The translations under genes were made by a program, and so were the position numbers. The notes beneath the pieces are model-generated. The model worked only from the letters and a program-made list of their open reading frames with translations. It did not search any database and had not been told where the DNA came from. Of a stretch of 64,000 nt of DNA, positions 1 to 12,100 are shown piece by piece. Each line of letters begins with the position of its first letter. The stretch's first letter is position 1. The stretch comes from Candidula unifasciata (lineage: Eukaryota > Mollusca > Gastropoda > Stylommatophora > Geomitridae), in contig CAJHNH020008565.1 of the NCBI GenBank assembly GCA_905116865.2, positions 744,001 to 808,000 on the forward strand, given 5' to 3'.

Positions 1-605
1 GATACAAAAGGCAAGATTCGATTTTGTGCGTGGAAGTCGCAGAAAATTACAACTAGTTCTAAACTTAAAATATCTGCTCTTAAGCGAAATAAAAGAATTT
101 ATCCAGTGAACTATGACTAAAAAGTTTAATAAAATGGGGAAGCAGAAAAACGTGCACAAAACAATACAAATCGATGTTTTGGCCGAGGACCTTTCTCGAC
201 TTAAACTGAACTACACAATAACAAAGAAGAGAGTACTCCAACCCCTAAAGTGTCACGTGAAAAAACTTTTTACACAGGGTGATTTGAATTGAATGAAATA
301 AAATAAAGGAAGGTTAAAAAAAAATTTACAATAGTGTGACAATAGTAAAACTGTTTAGATGAAGGTATGTTAAACATTGATGTCTCCTGGACTAAGAACA
401 CCTAGACTGTGGATGAGGCGTTTTCCAAAGTGAGGCAAGTGGTATGATCACCAGAGCATAATGTCAAATCCGTACTGCAGTATGAAACTAAAACACTGAG
501 AACAACCAAAACAGTTAATTACACAAGGTCAAAGGAATAAAGGTAGACCAAAAAATGTAGAGAAGGGAACTAGCAAGTGAAATTGAAAAGATAAGGAGGA
601 TATGG

Positions 606-986
606 GGCTATCCTCCGAACTTCGGGCACTAAAGATGGCGGCCACAAAATATCCTTTCGAGCCACAGTCACATGACCTAATTTGCGGTTTTCCGGCAACT
701 ACCGCCACGAGTCTCCCACGCCGCTAACGCGGGGTGGATTGGGGCTAAACTAGATGGCTAGGACTCACGAGCAAAGCTTCAGGAGATGCGGAAGCTGTTG
801 CTCGTGGGTCCTAGCCATCTAGTTTAGCCCCAATTCACGCTGCGTGAGCGGCGTGGGGGACTCGTGGCGGTAGTCGCCGGAAAACCGCAAATTAACTCGC
901 CGGAAGTACGCAATTGACACGTGACTGTGGCTCGAAAGGATATTTTGTGGCCGCCATCTTTAGTGCTCAAAGTTTGGAAGATAGCC
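606..986. mobile_element. Fold-back MITE, copy 1
   Basis: A 381-bp element that is almost entirely an inverted repeat. It begins GGCTATCC and ends GGAAGATAGCC, and the arms meet near 775-800. Flanks GGATATGG and ATATATGG match at 6 of 8 bases, as for an aged 8-bp target duplication. Each arm carries AAGATGGCGGC, a YY1-like motif. No coding capacity. Related copies lie at 59685-60065 and about 27928-28135. Confidence 0.85.
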
Positions 987-1524
987 ATATATGGGTTGAA
1001 CTGCCTGTTTTACCAAAGGATACAACGGCTTGGGGGAGGGGGTGGGGGAAAGAGGGCATAAGAAGAGAAATAGGAATACTGCTTGTCTGATTTATGTATG
1101 TGTCAAGTAAAGAACCATTTCCACACAACTGGACATCAGCCATATTGTGTTACCTTTACTTTCCAGGACATTTTCTTGTATCTATTTTAGGCTGGGTCAA
1201 CTAAGGAGGGAAAGTCATTTTATACAAATCTACCCAATGCGGATGTGAAGTATGTGTGTGTATACATACATCAATTATGATGTAACTGTACTTCAACAGA
1301 AGTCAGAAATCCATGACACATAAAACTATGGTATACAATGTATTCCATAAAACAAAGTTGAAAGATTATATGAAATAAAAATATATAACTTTGATTAACT
1401 AAAATCCCACAAACCGAAATAACACCAACCACAAGTTTGAAGGACAGCCAATCAACCATAGATCACATATATAAGATGTGGCCTCATGAGATTAAATAAT
1501 TAATCTTCTATATATATTCCACTG
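987..1524. other. AT-rich intergenic DNA with SINE scrap
   Basis: About 1150-1225 resembles the core shared by the tRNA-derived SINEs of this window (TTTTAGGCTGGGTC, then AAAGTCAT). The rest shows nothing recognisable. Confidence 0.5.
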
Positions 1525-1700
1525 CAAGGCTGTTCAACTAAGTTTACTTAAGAGGCCTCCAGTTTGAAAATGGGGATGGTCATGGGCCAGATGCTCAAGC
1601 CCCAGCATAGAAAGATCATTAATAAAATACGACTGGCAATGATCTGGGGGCCACTTGCCAGGCCTTTGCGGGCCTTCACCTTAATGGGAGTCGAAATCGG
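1525..1700. mobile_element. hAT-like MITE remnant
   Basis: AGGCTGTTCAACTAAG resembles the hAT-type terminus CAGGGCTATTCAACTGG. It is followed by GGCC-rich sequence and the ATCATTAATAAAATACGACT block shared in inverted form with the copies at 9366 and 58998. The ends are not well defined. Confidence 0.45.
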
Positions 1701-2127
1701 GTCTCCCAAATGAAATGTAAACACTTAGAATCAGTTTAAAAGGACAACATTTTGTGGCGTGCTTCATATTATTATGTAATACATGACATAGCTTACATAC
1801 ACTTTTATGATGTTCAGCAAAGCAGCCATTTTAAAACCAAAAGCTACAGGACTTTAAAAAATGTAAATGTAAAGAAGGAAAGAAATAAAAAAAAAATTTA
1901 AAATCAATAAGAACTATAAAAATAATACTTCTACTTTAAAATAATGGCACAGTCAAAATTTGCAAACAAGAAAGATAAGATTATTAAGAGTGCTCTAGAT
2001 AGTGTCAAATATTTTGTTGTAAAACAAAGGTTAAGCAAAAAGTAACTGACAAATACCATCTAAACTGGTAAATTATAAACAAGGAACGAACACAAAGGAG
2101 CTGACACCTTTTTCATATTATGTGACT
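1701..2127. other. AT-rich DNA, nothing recognised
   Basis: Many short A and T runs; no exon, repeat array or element end could be supported here. Confidence 0.5.
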
Positions 2128-2405
2128 TCAAATATTCTAGTTCCACCAGAAACTGGTCACAAATCTGACCCAGTCATTGTTCTAGGTGACAGTTATTTTA
2201 GTTCCACCAGAAACTAGTCACACTGCAAATCTGACCCTGTCAATGTTCTGGGTCACAACTATTCTAGATCCACCAGAAACTAGTCACACTGAAAATCTGA
2301 CCCTGTCAATGTTCTGGGTCACAACTATTTTAGTTCCACCAGAAACTAGTCACACTGCAATTATGACCCTGTTGCTGCATTGGGTCACATTTCGTTTAGT
2401 TCTAT
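2128..2405. repeat. 66-bp tandem repeat, about 4 copies
   Basis: The block CCACCAGAAACTAGTCACAC, followed by AATCTGACCCTGTCAATG and TTCTGGGTCACAACTATT, recurs every 66 bases with small changes. 66 is a multiple of 3, so a frame stays open across it, but no protein family is recognisable. Confidence 0.85.
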
Positions 2406-3500
2406 CAGAAATGGTAACATCTCATTTAACCGCACATACATCCTCATGTTGTTTCATTGTTTGAACAATTCTCTGCTCTCAGTTATTGTGCATTTCACAT
2501 GAAGTCAAGCTGATCCGAATAGTGCCCCCAGTAATGATGTAACAATCAAATGCTAGCATAAATTAATCAAACAGCATCAACTTGTGATCAAATTATTCTC
2601 ACCGCTTGTCCATAACATCTGGCAGCTTGAAGAACACTGAATGCCAACACAGGTTTGACTTACAAGCTTGTTATATTGTAAGCTTTATTAGTATGTTTAT
2701 AGTGATGAACAGACAGCCTACTACCTATATAGCTATCCTAAATACCTACCTTGCTAACTATCCAGCTACATATGCATAACATAATGAACAGATAAGAAGG
2801 AAGAAATGCATAAGGCAAAGAATGAAAAAGGTAACTGAATGTACAATACTTTACAAATTTGACTAAAGATACAAATAACAGATAGCACAATTCATTTCCT
2901 GGCATATTTTACTGCATTTCATAAGCTGCATACTGGAGAAATAAGCACCATAAAGCAAATAAAATACAACTGTAAACTGAAATAAATACGAACAATCCAA
3001 TATAATTATTGTGTTACAAGAGTAACAATAACCATCAAATCTTGTCCTTTATTGCCTACCAGGTACACCCCTGAATAGATAAGATATACTGCACAATATG
3101 CCAGGCTCTAAATTATGCAATTTGTTGTTGACTTCTTTATTCAAATTGACAATAGGAAACCACTCTTACAGATTCAAAAATGCTGAACAGATAATAAGAA
3201 CTCATTGACACAATCACTGGGAATCATTCAGAATGATTGCACTGTCAGTTACTGCAATGACTTGATTGTGGATTCAAGGCAGAACTAAAGAAATCAATTT
3301 GCAGTTCAGGAGAAGGTCTCTATGTATAAAGCTTTTTTTTTTTTAAGGAGATGATAATCTAGACTGTCAAGTACAAATATTTTCTAACAATATTTCATGT
3401 ACATGGTGGTAATTAAACAAGTGCTCGGAAAAAGCTGACAGAAGTAGAACATGATACCCACCTGAAGGAGTGATAAACACACGTTCTTTAGTCTCATGAC
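2406..3500. other. AT-rich intergenic DNA
   Basis: No gene or array seen. A short poly-T run lies near 3331-3345. Confidence 0.5.
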
Positions 3501-3640
3501 CAGAGGACAGGCTCTGAGAACACTGTGATGATGGAAAATATGAGCTGTAGAAGAAGAGGAAGACTGAGGGAACGGGCTGGATGGTCTGAGGTGATGGAAT
3601 GGAAGAATATCATAAATGGTCTGATGTGAGGAGAGAAATT
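3501..3640 (+). mobile_element. LINE 3'-end remnant
   Basis: The stretch with AGAAGAAGAGGAAGACTGAG and the following TGGATGGTCTGAGGTGATGG resembles the basic C-terminal RGRPR-type segment of the LINEs elsewhere in this window (for example 26960-27125). Highly degenerate. Confidence 0.4.
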
Positions 3641-3724
3641 GTCTTTGCAAGCAGAAAGATGCACAATGCTGATGAAACACAGCTGGAGAATTTAACGAAT
3701 GCTTTCTTGAGACAGACACAGCTG

Positions 3725-4545
3725 CAATGAACAAAGACAATGTTGCAGTGAACAAAGACATTGTTGCAGTGAATAAAGACAGTTGCAGTAAACAAAGTCA
3801 CAGTTGCAGTGAGCAGAGACACTGCTGGAGTGAACAAAGACACCATTGCAATGAACAAAGACACAGTTACAGTGAACAAAGACATCATTACAGTGAACAA
3901 AGACACCATTGCAGTGAACAAAGACACAGTTACAGTGAACAAAGACACAGCTGCAGTGAACAAAGACACCGTTGCAGTGAACAAAGACACAGTTACAGTG
4001 AACAAAGAACTAGTTACAGTGAACAAAGACACAGCTGCAGTGAATAAAGACACTGTTGCAGTGAATAAAGACACTGTTGCAGTGAACAAAGACACCATCA
4101 CAGTGAACAAAGACACCATTGCAGTGAACAAAGAACTAATTACAGTGAACAAAGACACTGTTGCAGTGAGCAGAGACACTGCTGGAGTGAAGAAAGACAC
4201 CATTGCAGTGAAGAAAGACACCACTGCAGTGAACAAAGACACCATTGCAGTGAACAAAGACACCATTGCAGTGAAGAAAGACACCATTGCAGTGAACAAA
4301 GACACAGTTACAGTGAACAAAGACACAGCTGCAGTGAACAAAGACACTGTAGCAGTGAACAAAGTCACAGTTGCAGTGAGCAGAGACACTGCTGGAGTGA
4401 ACAAAGACACAGCTGTAGTGAACAAAGACACAGTTACAGTGAACAAAGACACCATTGCAGTGAACAAAGATACAGTTACAGTGAACAAAGAACTAGTTAC
4501 AGTGAACAAAGACACAGCTGCAGTGAACAAAGAACCAGTTACAAT
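3725..4545. repeat. 21-bp minisatellite, about 39 copies
   Basis: The unit GTGAACAAAGACACCATTGC plus A varies mainly at its 3' half (AGTTACA, AGCTGCA, ACTGTTGCA). Because 21 is a multiple of 3, both strands stay open: VNKDTIA repeats on plus and SLFTATV repeats on minus. There is no splice or promoter context, so it is best read as a non-coding minisatellite about 0.9 kb downstream of the GTPBP2 stop. Confidence 0.93.
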
Positions 4546-5440
4546 GTTAGTACAGAAGGTGCATTTTTCAGTGAGGTATCATGGTTGATTAGGTATCATG
4601 ATAACACTGGATTTCTCCAGTCATAGACACCATTAACACTTGGATATACTGAAGAAGTAGAACTGCTGATGATGCCCTTTTCTGTGAGAGAAATGTGGTT
4701 AATACATTCCATCAACAACTCATAGTGCAATTGGATTTTCATGAATTATTTAAACATGAAGAATAAAACTACGATGCTCTGAATTTCTCCCACACACTTG
4801 ATAAATAATGGGACAAGTGGTAGTCCTATTGTATGCTCACATTTAATAACTGGGACAACAAAACAACAAACTATGTAAGGTGGCTCGGTGAGGAGCACAC
4901 TCCTGTGAACACCCAGGGGATGGGTTGGATCCTGTGAGATGACACTGTGGCTTTGGGTTGGTAGATCAAAACATGAGCATGACTATCACGTGACTATCTT
5001 TACTCGTCTATTAGAGGACAGAACATGACTGAGAAAAGCTAACATATAAGCAGACAGGCAACCTCGATGGTGTGAGGTAAGACCGTTAGTATTCTCAATG
5101 CTTCTTCTATTTATACTTCTACTAGTTTAGGGGATAAGAAAGACAGGCATCCATACAAATAACATCAACAAATGGCAATCTCATCATGGGCTCATTGACA
5201 CCACTGATCAAGAAATGTCTAATGTAAACAGCAAGTATACTGTTCAAGATGTTTATACAGAAGAAGGCATCTATTATACAAGGTAAATAATAAAACTAGC
5301 CTACTCTGCAGTACTCTTGATGCACGGGATTTCCTTCCAGGCAAATCACTTCAACGTGTCCGAATACATCTTGACTGGATCAGGTCTAACCGAATATGGC
5401 TTCAGTTATTGCTGCACACTTTTTTCATGAAGGGGCATCA
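4546..5440. other. 3' flank of GTPBP2
   Basis: Likely includes the GTPBP2 3' untranslated region. A scrap at 4875-4970 resembles a tRNA-type SINE body. No other gene seen. Confidence 0.4.
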
Positions 5441-5599
5441 TCAGCGAATGACGTCCTCGAAGGGTTTAATTTTAATGACCTCACCCATTCCTTTTGATCT
5501 TCCATCTCGAAACAATAGCCTAGAGCCCACTCGTATATGCTCGGGTTTAAACTTGAAGGTGAATGTCACCCTAGCCTTCTCATTTGTCTTTATGTGTGG
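5441..5599 (-). CDS. GTPBP2: GTPBP2 exon 11 (stop codon)
   Basis: It encodes 52 residues, including [12 protein letters not shown], the block [19 protein letters not shown] and a short tail ending DVIR, then TGA at 5443-5441. The acceptor is CTTCACAG. Human GTPBP2 ends with a slightly longer unrelated tail. No canonical AATAAA stands out just downstream; an ATTAAA near 4842-4847 is only a candidate. Confidence 0.96.
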   Translation of the reverse strand, partial: PHIKTNEKARVTFTFKFKPEHIRVGSRLLFRDGRSKGMGEVIKIKPFEDVIR

Positions 5600-6120
5600 C
5601 TGTGAAGAGAACAAAAAACACATTATGTAAACAATTAAGGTACCTTTTATAGCCAGCATATATGATAGTAAAATGCCCAAGGCACAATAAACAGCCACAT
5701 TTATGATAAACAGATTTCCAAATCCTATTTACATGACTATAAAGTAATGTAAAGGACCCTCCTTGTTTACATCAAAAGCACATCAAGCATAAAATGCTAG
5801 ACCAATCTGCACTCAGTGGGTAATGTGGTCAACAGCACGCTGGCTTCCCTGAACATTGCCTGTTGGACATTTTAGGCTGGGTCAAACCGAGAGCCAAAGT
5901 CATTAGTTTTCAAATCTGACCTGCAGATGTGAACCCCATACCTTGACAGTGCTTCAAATATTAAACAATTATTGTGACTAATTTCCTAGAAGGGAAACTA
6001 AGAGAGACTGAGGGGGGGGGGGGGGAGGGGGTGGGGGCGGGGGTGGGGGGGGGGGGCGGGGGGGGGGGGGGGGGAGGGGGTGGGGGGGTGGGGGGGGGGG
6101 GGGGGGGGGTGGCGGGGCTA

Positions 6121-6154
<34 letters not shown>

Positions 6155-9100
6155 GGGGGGGGGGGGGGGGGGGGGGGGCTGGGGGGGGGGGGGGGGGGGG
6201 GGATTAGTGATGAGAAAGGATTATTATCACAGCACTCCAGACAGATCCTTAGGTGCTTTGATCTCTTCCTCAAAAGCAGCACAAGTGTAAAACGACTGAT
6301 GACGTCTGTTCTGTGTTGGATAATGAAACTTCTTGTCCCCTTAGTGAAATGTTCATTTCTTGCAGCTCCAGGCTGCACCCCCATGTCCATCAGTCTAGAC
6401 AGGGATATGAGTCATGTCCTTTGGCATGCTCCTCAGTTCGGTAAGTGCAGCGCATGGCACTGATAACATCACTTCTGTCCAGTACTCGGCCAGCCATAGC
6501 AACTGCAGTTTACTGGGATCTCTGGGGGGTGTTCTACATCATGGCATGAAGGAGCAACAACTGTATCAGAAACTACTGGAAGTACATGAGATAAAAAGAC
6601 TGTGGACAGACTAACATGGGCAAACTGAGAGCTAGTTCTCACACATGTGTTACCTGACCCCATTTGGGAAACAAGAACAGTAACACTACAAACAACCATG
6701 CATGTCATATGAGACAACATGAGACGGCATGACAACTGTCTCAAAAGTAGGTTGGCATGACAATTGTCTCAAAAGTAGGTTGGCATGACAATTGTCTCAA
6801 AAGTAGGTTGTCATGATAATCTCATCCCACAGGAAATGTTAGCTAATTGTATTCCTCAACAATGCCTCATCAAATCTTCCTGTGTGGATTCCAAGGACAG
6901 ATCTACAAGCATATTATAAAAGCATGCTGATTTGGGGTGTTTCCTTTGAAGTCATAGTGCGTCTGCCTGAGATGCTGGGAACCAACAGTCTGCATATAAA
7001 TAATTCAGATCTGTAAAACAGATGTGCAGGCCACTGGAAAAAAAAAGTGGACAAACAACAAGAACCTCTCACTAGTTTACAGCCTGTGAAAGCAAAGTAG
7101 AAAAAGTCTCATAAAGCATTTTTTTTTTTCAATTTGCTTTCCCTTGCTTTGACTGTTCCCAGTCTACCTACAAGGTAGCAAGGTTATGTGTCTCTTGGTC
7201 TTGTACCAATCCCTTGATCTGGTCAAAGTCAGGAGACCCTACTAGTGGCCAAATAACTACTAACATAGCTCTTGGGGTCTCTGGAACTCACATTACCCTC
7301 TACCACATCAGGGTGGAGTATCAGAGTGGGTATATCACTGACTGTCATCTTCTGTTTCTCTTGTCCTGTTGGCTTCACAGAAGAACAAGATGAGAATTAT
7401 ATCTACACCCAATAACAACAGGACTCTGTGGTGAAAGTGGTTCAGCTGTTTATCTCATACTGCAAAGGCTGAGTCTGATTTTCAGACCCTGTCATGCGGT
7501 TCATGAGTGCAGGTGTTTCAGAGATCCCTGGGGTCAAAGCTAGAGCTACGGTGTTTTTATGATCTGTGGTGATGGCCACATGGGATAAAACCTGGTGCAA
7601 TGAAAAGGCAGACAATGAAAAGAGACGGTCATGAAGGCCAAACTTACCCTGTCAATGTGTGTGATGACAGCCGTCTGGCACACTGTACCTATATGTACTG
7701 TAGTCTGGAAGCCGACAGTGATGCACTTATTGTGAAAGAGAACGTACACATCGGCCTCAAAGACCTTGCAGCAGTATAAGGGCGATTCGGGACTCAAGAG
7801 TACCATACCCTAGAAAACACACAAGTAGACTCAATTGAACAAATATTAGCAGGAGGAGGAGGAGAATTAGTTGTTGTTTCTTCTGTCTTTTATCTCCCAA
7901 TGGAGTGTAGGCAGTCCACCATCTCCTATCCCTCACAGTCTCATGCACAACTTTCTCCACCTAACCCATCTAACCCCTTTCTATCATTCTCTTCTTCGTG
8001 GCTTTTTCTGGGTTCTGTATATGTATCTAATCTGTATATTTTGTTCTCATGGTGATTCCAGAAGAAGGACCTTCTTGATATAAATTGGTTTTCTCAATGT
8101 TGTCTTTCCAATGTTAATATGTCTTTCCATTTTCTTCTCTTCAGGTTTTTGGTCAGTTTTTCTTCTGGCTTTTGGGTAGCTCTTCTGTCTTTCATTTTCT
8201 ATTGGAGTATAGTCTCTAAACCAACTTGTGACAGATCCTTTGTAGATATGTTTATGGCTGGGTGAATTTTATAACTAAACTTTTCTTTGGAACAGCCAGC
8301 CATCTCACATCAATCTTCTTTATATCCTCTTGTGACCTACTATACTATTCTTTACTTCCCTTATAGACATACCAAAACAATAAGTGTTTGAATAGTGATT
8401 ATGTTACCATTAATGGTTACTCTGCTATAAATGTTTACAAAGGAAGTAAAAACAACCCAACCCCAAATAAAGTGTACCAATACCTTTCTGACTTCCTCCC
8501 GTCCAACATCGATCAATGCAACACACGCTGCCTGCCCTGCCTGGATCAGCCTACAAGGCAGACGATTTCTGTGTACAGTCCTCACTTTGACCTCTCTGTA
8601 GCTGCCATCATCTGCTGGACCCAACCAAAGGCGATCACCTTGCCTTATCGATCCCCTGAAATGTGCCAGAAAATCATACCTTCTATAAGGAATAAAATAC
8701 TTTGGCCACAATAAAAGACATGAAACTTTTACCAACTCATGTTTTAGATAAGAATCAAATTCAATGGATTAGAGGCTGGCAACAACACAATCAGAAAAAC
8801 AACCTCAAAAGAACTACATGGCAAAGTGGCTAAGCAGTTTGCCTAGTGTTCCAAAGGTCATGGGTGTGGCTTTGGACTTCATGCAGTGAGTGCAGGTGTT
8901 TTGTTGATATCTAAGGTCATTGTGTGACAGTCCACTGTTAATGAACCACTGTTATATGGAGAGAGATCCAGTCATATAAAACACCTTGTTATAAACATCA
9001 ACAGATTTGTTTCTCAACTCCTAACAGCTCTGAAGCTGACTCAGGCTTGTTCAATAAGAACCAGTGGTTTCAACATAAAACTAGATTTCATGATTTCTGA

Positions 9101-12100
9101 CAAGGGGTGGAAGGTGTTGAATTTAGGAGAACATAAAGTTAAAAGTAAGCCATGGCAGCAGCTTTTAGCACTCATACTTTCTCACACATCAGTGTGGGTT
9201 CAAATCTCAGAAATTAGTTTTTTTTTTTTCCCCAAGGACTCCTCATAACATAATACTCTAGATTTCTAAGAAAAGAGGAATGGGGGACCCTGTCTGGCTG
9301 GATATTGCAAATATGAAGTAAGCACTACATTTTCTTCTCCAATGGCATGACCACTAGAAATATCTACTTGAGGGCTATTCAACTGGTGGCCCGTAGAGGC
9401 CAAGCAGGTGGCCTGCGGAAGAATGCCAAACATATTGTATTATTAATTAATCTTTCTATACTGGGGTTTGAGTTTCTGGCCTATTACGATCCAGGTTTTC
9501 AACATTGTAGCCCGGAACAAACTGTTACTTCTCATGGATGATCTGGTGCTGAATGACAAAAACAAACCTCTGTATCAAGCCACCGACGACTGTCCCGACA
9601 TCTGGAACAGAGAACAGTTCATCAATCTGAAACTGGGTCATGTCCTGTGCTCGTTTCTCTCGTTCGCTGTGTGGTGTGACAGGCGGCAGAATGTTTAGAA
9701 ACTGTTTCAGAAGGTCCAGGTTATGTCCAGTCACACAGGACACAGTGAAGATTGGAGTTATGCTGTAGAACACAACATGCAATTGGTAACTTCAAATATT
9801 TTGTTTTAAACATAAGGTGGTGTCAGTAAACAAGATCTTCCCATAGTGTCTTTGTATTAGTGATTTCATATATGCTCTTCAATCTTTCATTCTCTGTAAC
9901 AATAACCTTCTCATAATGTTCAGGATAAACTCGGTAAACAGCACCTCAAGTAGTGATTTGAAGAAGCTGGTTACATGACCTCATAATACCATGATCTAGT
10001 AGGATTGTTTCTTATTATTTTTCATATCATTTGTTTTATAAATACCAGTAACCTGCATTAGTCTATAACTTTCTCATAAATGTTCAGGTTTCAACAATTA
10101 CTAATCACCTTTAACAATGAAGGAAGAAAGTTGGTCACCTCACCTCACAATGCCATGATCTAGTACAATATCTTGCAACCGTTTTAAAATTCCATTTATG
10201 ATAACCCGTTCACTTTCTATTAAAATAAACAATAAATTCACAATTCCCACTGATCCCATCCTGCCCCCATTAATCACAGCCAAGTAGCTTGTAATTTCCA
10301 CCCTATCCAAATAAAAGGCATTTAACGGTGTAAAAATGAGTTTTGATACTGAATTCTGCATCACAGTGAACACACCTGACAGGTAAAGTAACGATCCCTT
10401 TTCATGCCCTTTGGCAAATCAGGCATTTGGGAAGAGCACCCACAATTTTTACACACAAATCAGCACTAGGTGGGTAATGTGGTTAACATTACGCCGGCCA
10501 TCTTTACTTCCCCAGGACATACATCCTACACCTGATAGGTACTGATTGTAATACAGAATGTTATATGCTGTAAAGATGACAGTCACAAGCTAGATGTTGT
10601 GAGGGCCCTTTGGGAGTTGTGAACAGTGCAGAGGCACAAAGAGATCATTATAGTCTTAGAATAATGGCACAGCGGGGAGTTCCCAGGGGATCTGGCCGAC
10701 GTTCAACACTCAGGGGAAAGGCAAGACGGATGTACAATCAGACAGTTGCTGGTACCACCCAAATTGGAACTCTTCACTTGCTGCTGAAGAAGGAGCACTT
10801 ATGGGAGTGTCCAGAGTGCTACAATGTTGATTCTTAGTTCAACATTCGACAGAGTCTGGGAAATCAATGCTGACTCACTTCTGTAACTCCAGGCTGCTAG
10901 CAGCTGTGATAGCGTCATCAGAATTCAGTATGCGTATGGGTATTCTCTTCACCCCTGGGGACTTGAGAATCTGCTCCAGTTGTGTCAACGTCTTCTCCAG
11001 CATCAAAGGACGACACATATCCACTTTGTTGACCACCACAAACACAGGCACATCCAGGGCCAGGGCATAACCAAGATGTTCTCTAGTGGTACCAGCTGTA
11101 TAGGGAGACAAATGTACAATAATGCAGACATCATTTAAAACATCCTGTCCCAAACCAGGTTTTTATAAAGAACTACTGTAGAATATTTGTACTGTACAAA
11201 TGTCAACCTCAGTGACTTAAGCGCTGCGAATGCGCTTTGTAATGCCGGGTTCAAACTTAGCTGTAGCCAATTTGTCTCGCAGTAGTTTCGGCAGTGATAC
11301 CAAGAGCTGACTGTTCAGAACAAAGGCAAACTACTGAAGCTGAACATAAAATTTGCCAAGAAAAACTGCAACAGCCAAAAAATAGTAGGGTTGGTTCTGC
11401 AACATCCTGTAAAGGATATGCAACAAACTTAACACATGTAATAGGGAGTCACTGTGGTGTAGTGGCTAGACATTCACCTGCAGATCTAAAGGTCGTGTGT
11501 TCAAATCAAAATAGAGCCAGATTTTTTCCTTCAAAACTTACCTTGGCTTTCAGGTCGAACCAGCCTTAAAATGGGTACAGTCCTGAGAAGTAAAGGTGGC
11601 TGGCCTGATGCTAACTGAATCACCCATTGAGTGCCAACTGGTCTACGAAATACAGGTCTAGCCCCCTATGCTCAAAACGCCTAAAGGAGTAGAACATGTA
11701 ACATGTATCTGGATGGCTGCCACATGGATCTGGCTGGACAAGAACACTGACCTGATGCCTGATCCTAATGATCATATGAGATATCGAACCATGACCACCT
11801 GCATTCATCAGCACTGCTCCATCCCCGTGCCAGTAGAAATCATACTAAATGGGAGGTTACGAGGTAGTCTCTGGCCCAGGAAGACCTAGTTCAATTTAGA
11901 TGTGGTACATGCATTTTTACAAACAAAAATGGTCCATGTACTCATTCTTGATCCTGGAAAATCAGATCAGACATTCAGCCTTTGTGGACGAGGGTGAAAA
12001 ACTCAGGGAACATGTGTGCACAGTGGGCAGGTTAAAAAAATTCTTCTCCCATTGGAAATAGTAGTTGAATTTGCTGCTGCTAAGGCTGAAAACCTACCAA

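Noticed and set aside
5974..6390. Glycine-rich (plus) or proline-rich (minus) proteins
   Set aside because: They are translations of the poly-G tract in a GTPBP2 intron.
8700..9570. A hidden 13-nt microexon between GTPBP2 exons 8 and 9
   Set aside because: It seemed needed if exon 8 ended at the GT at 9583. Moving the donor to 9567 restores frame and family length, so no microexon is required.
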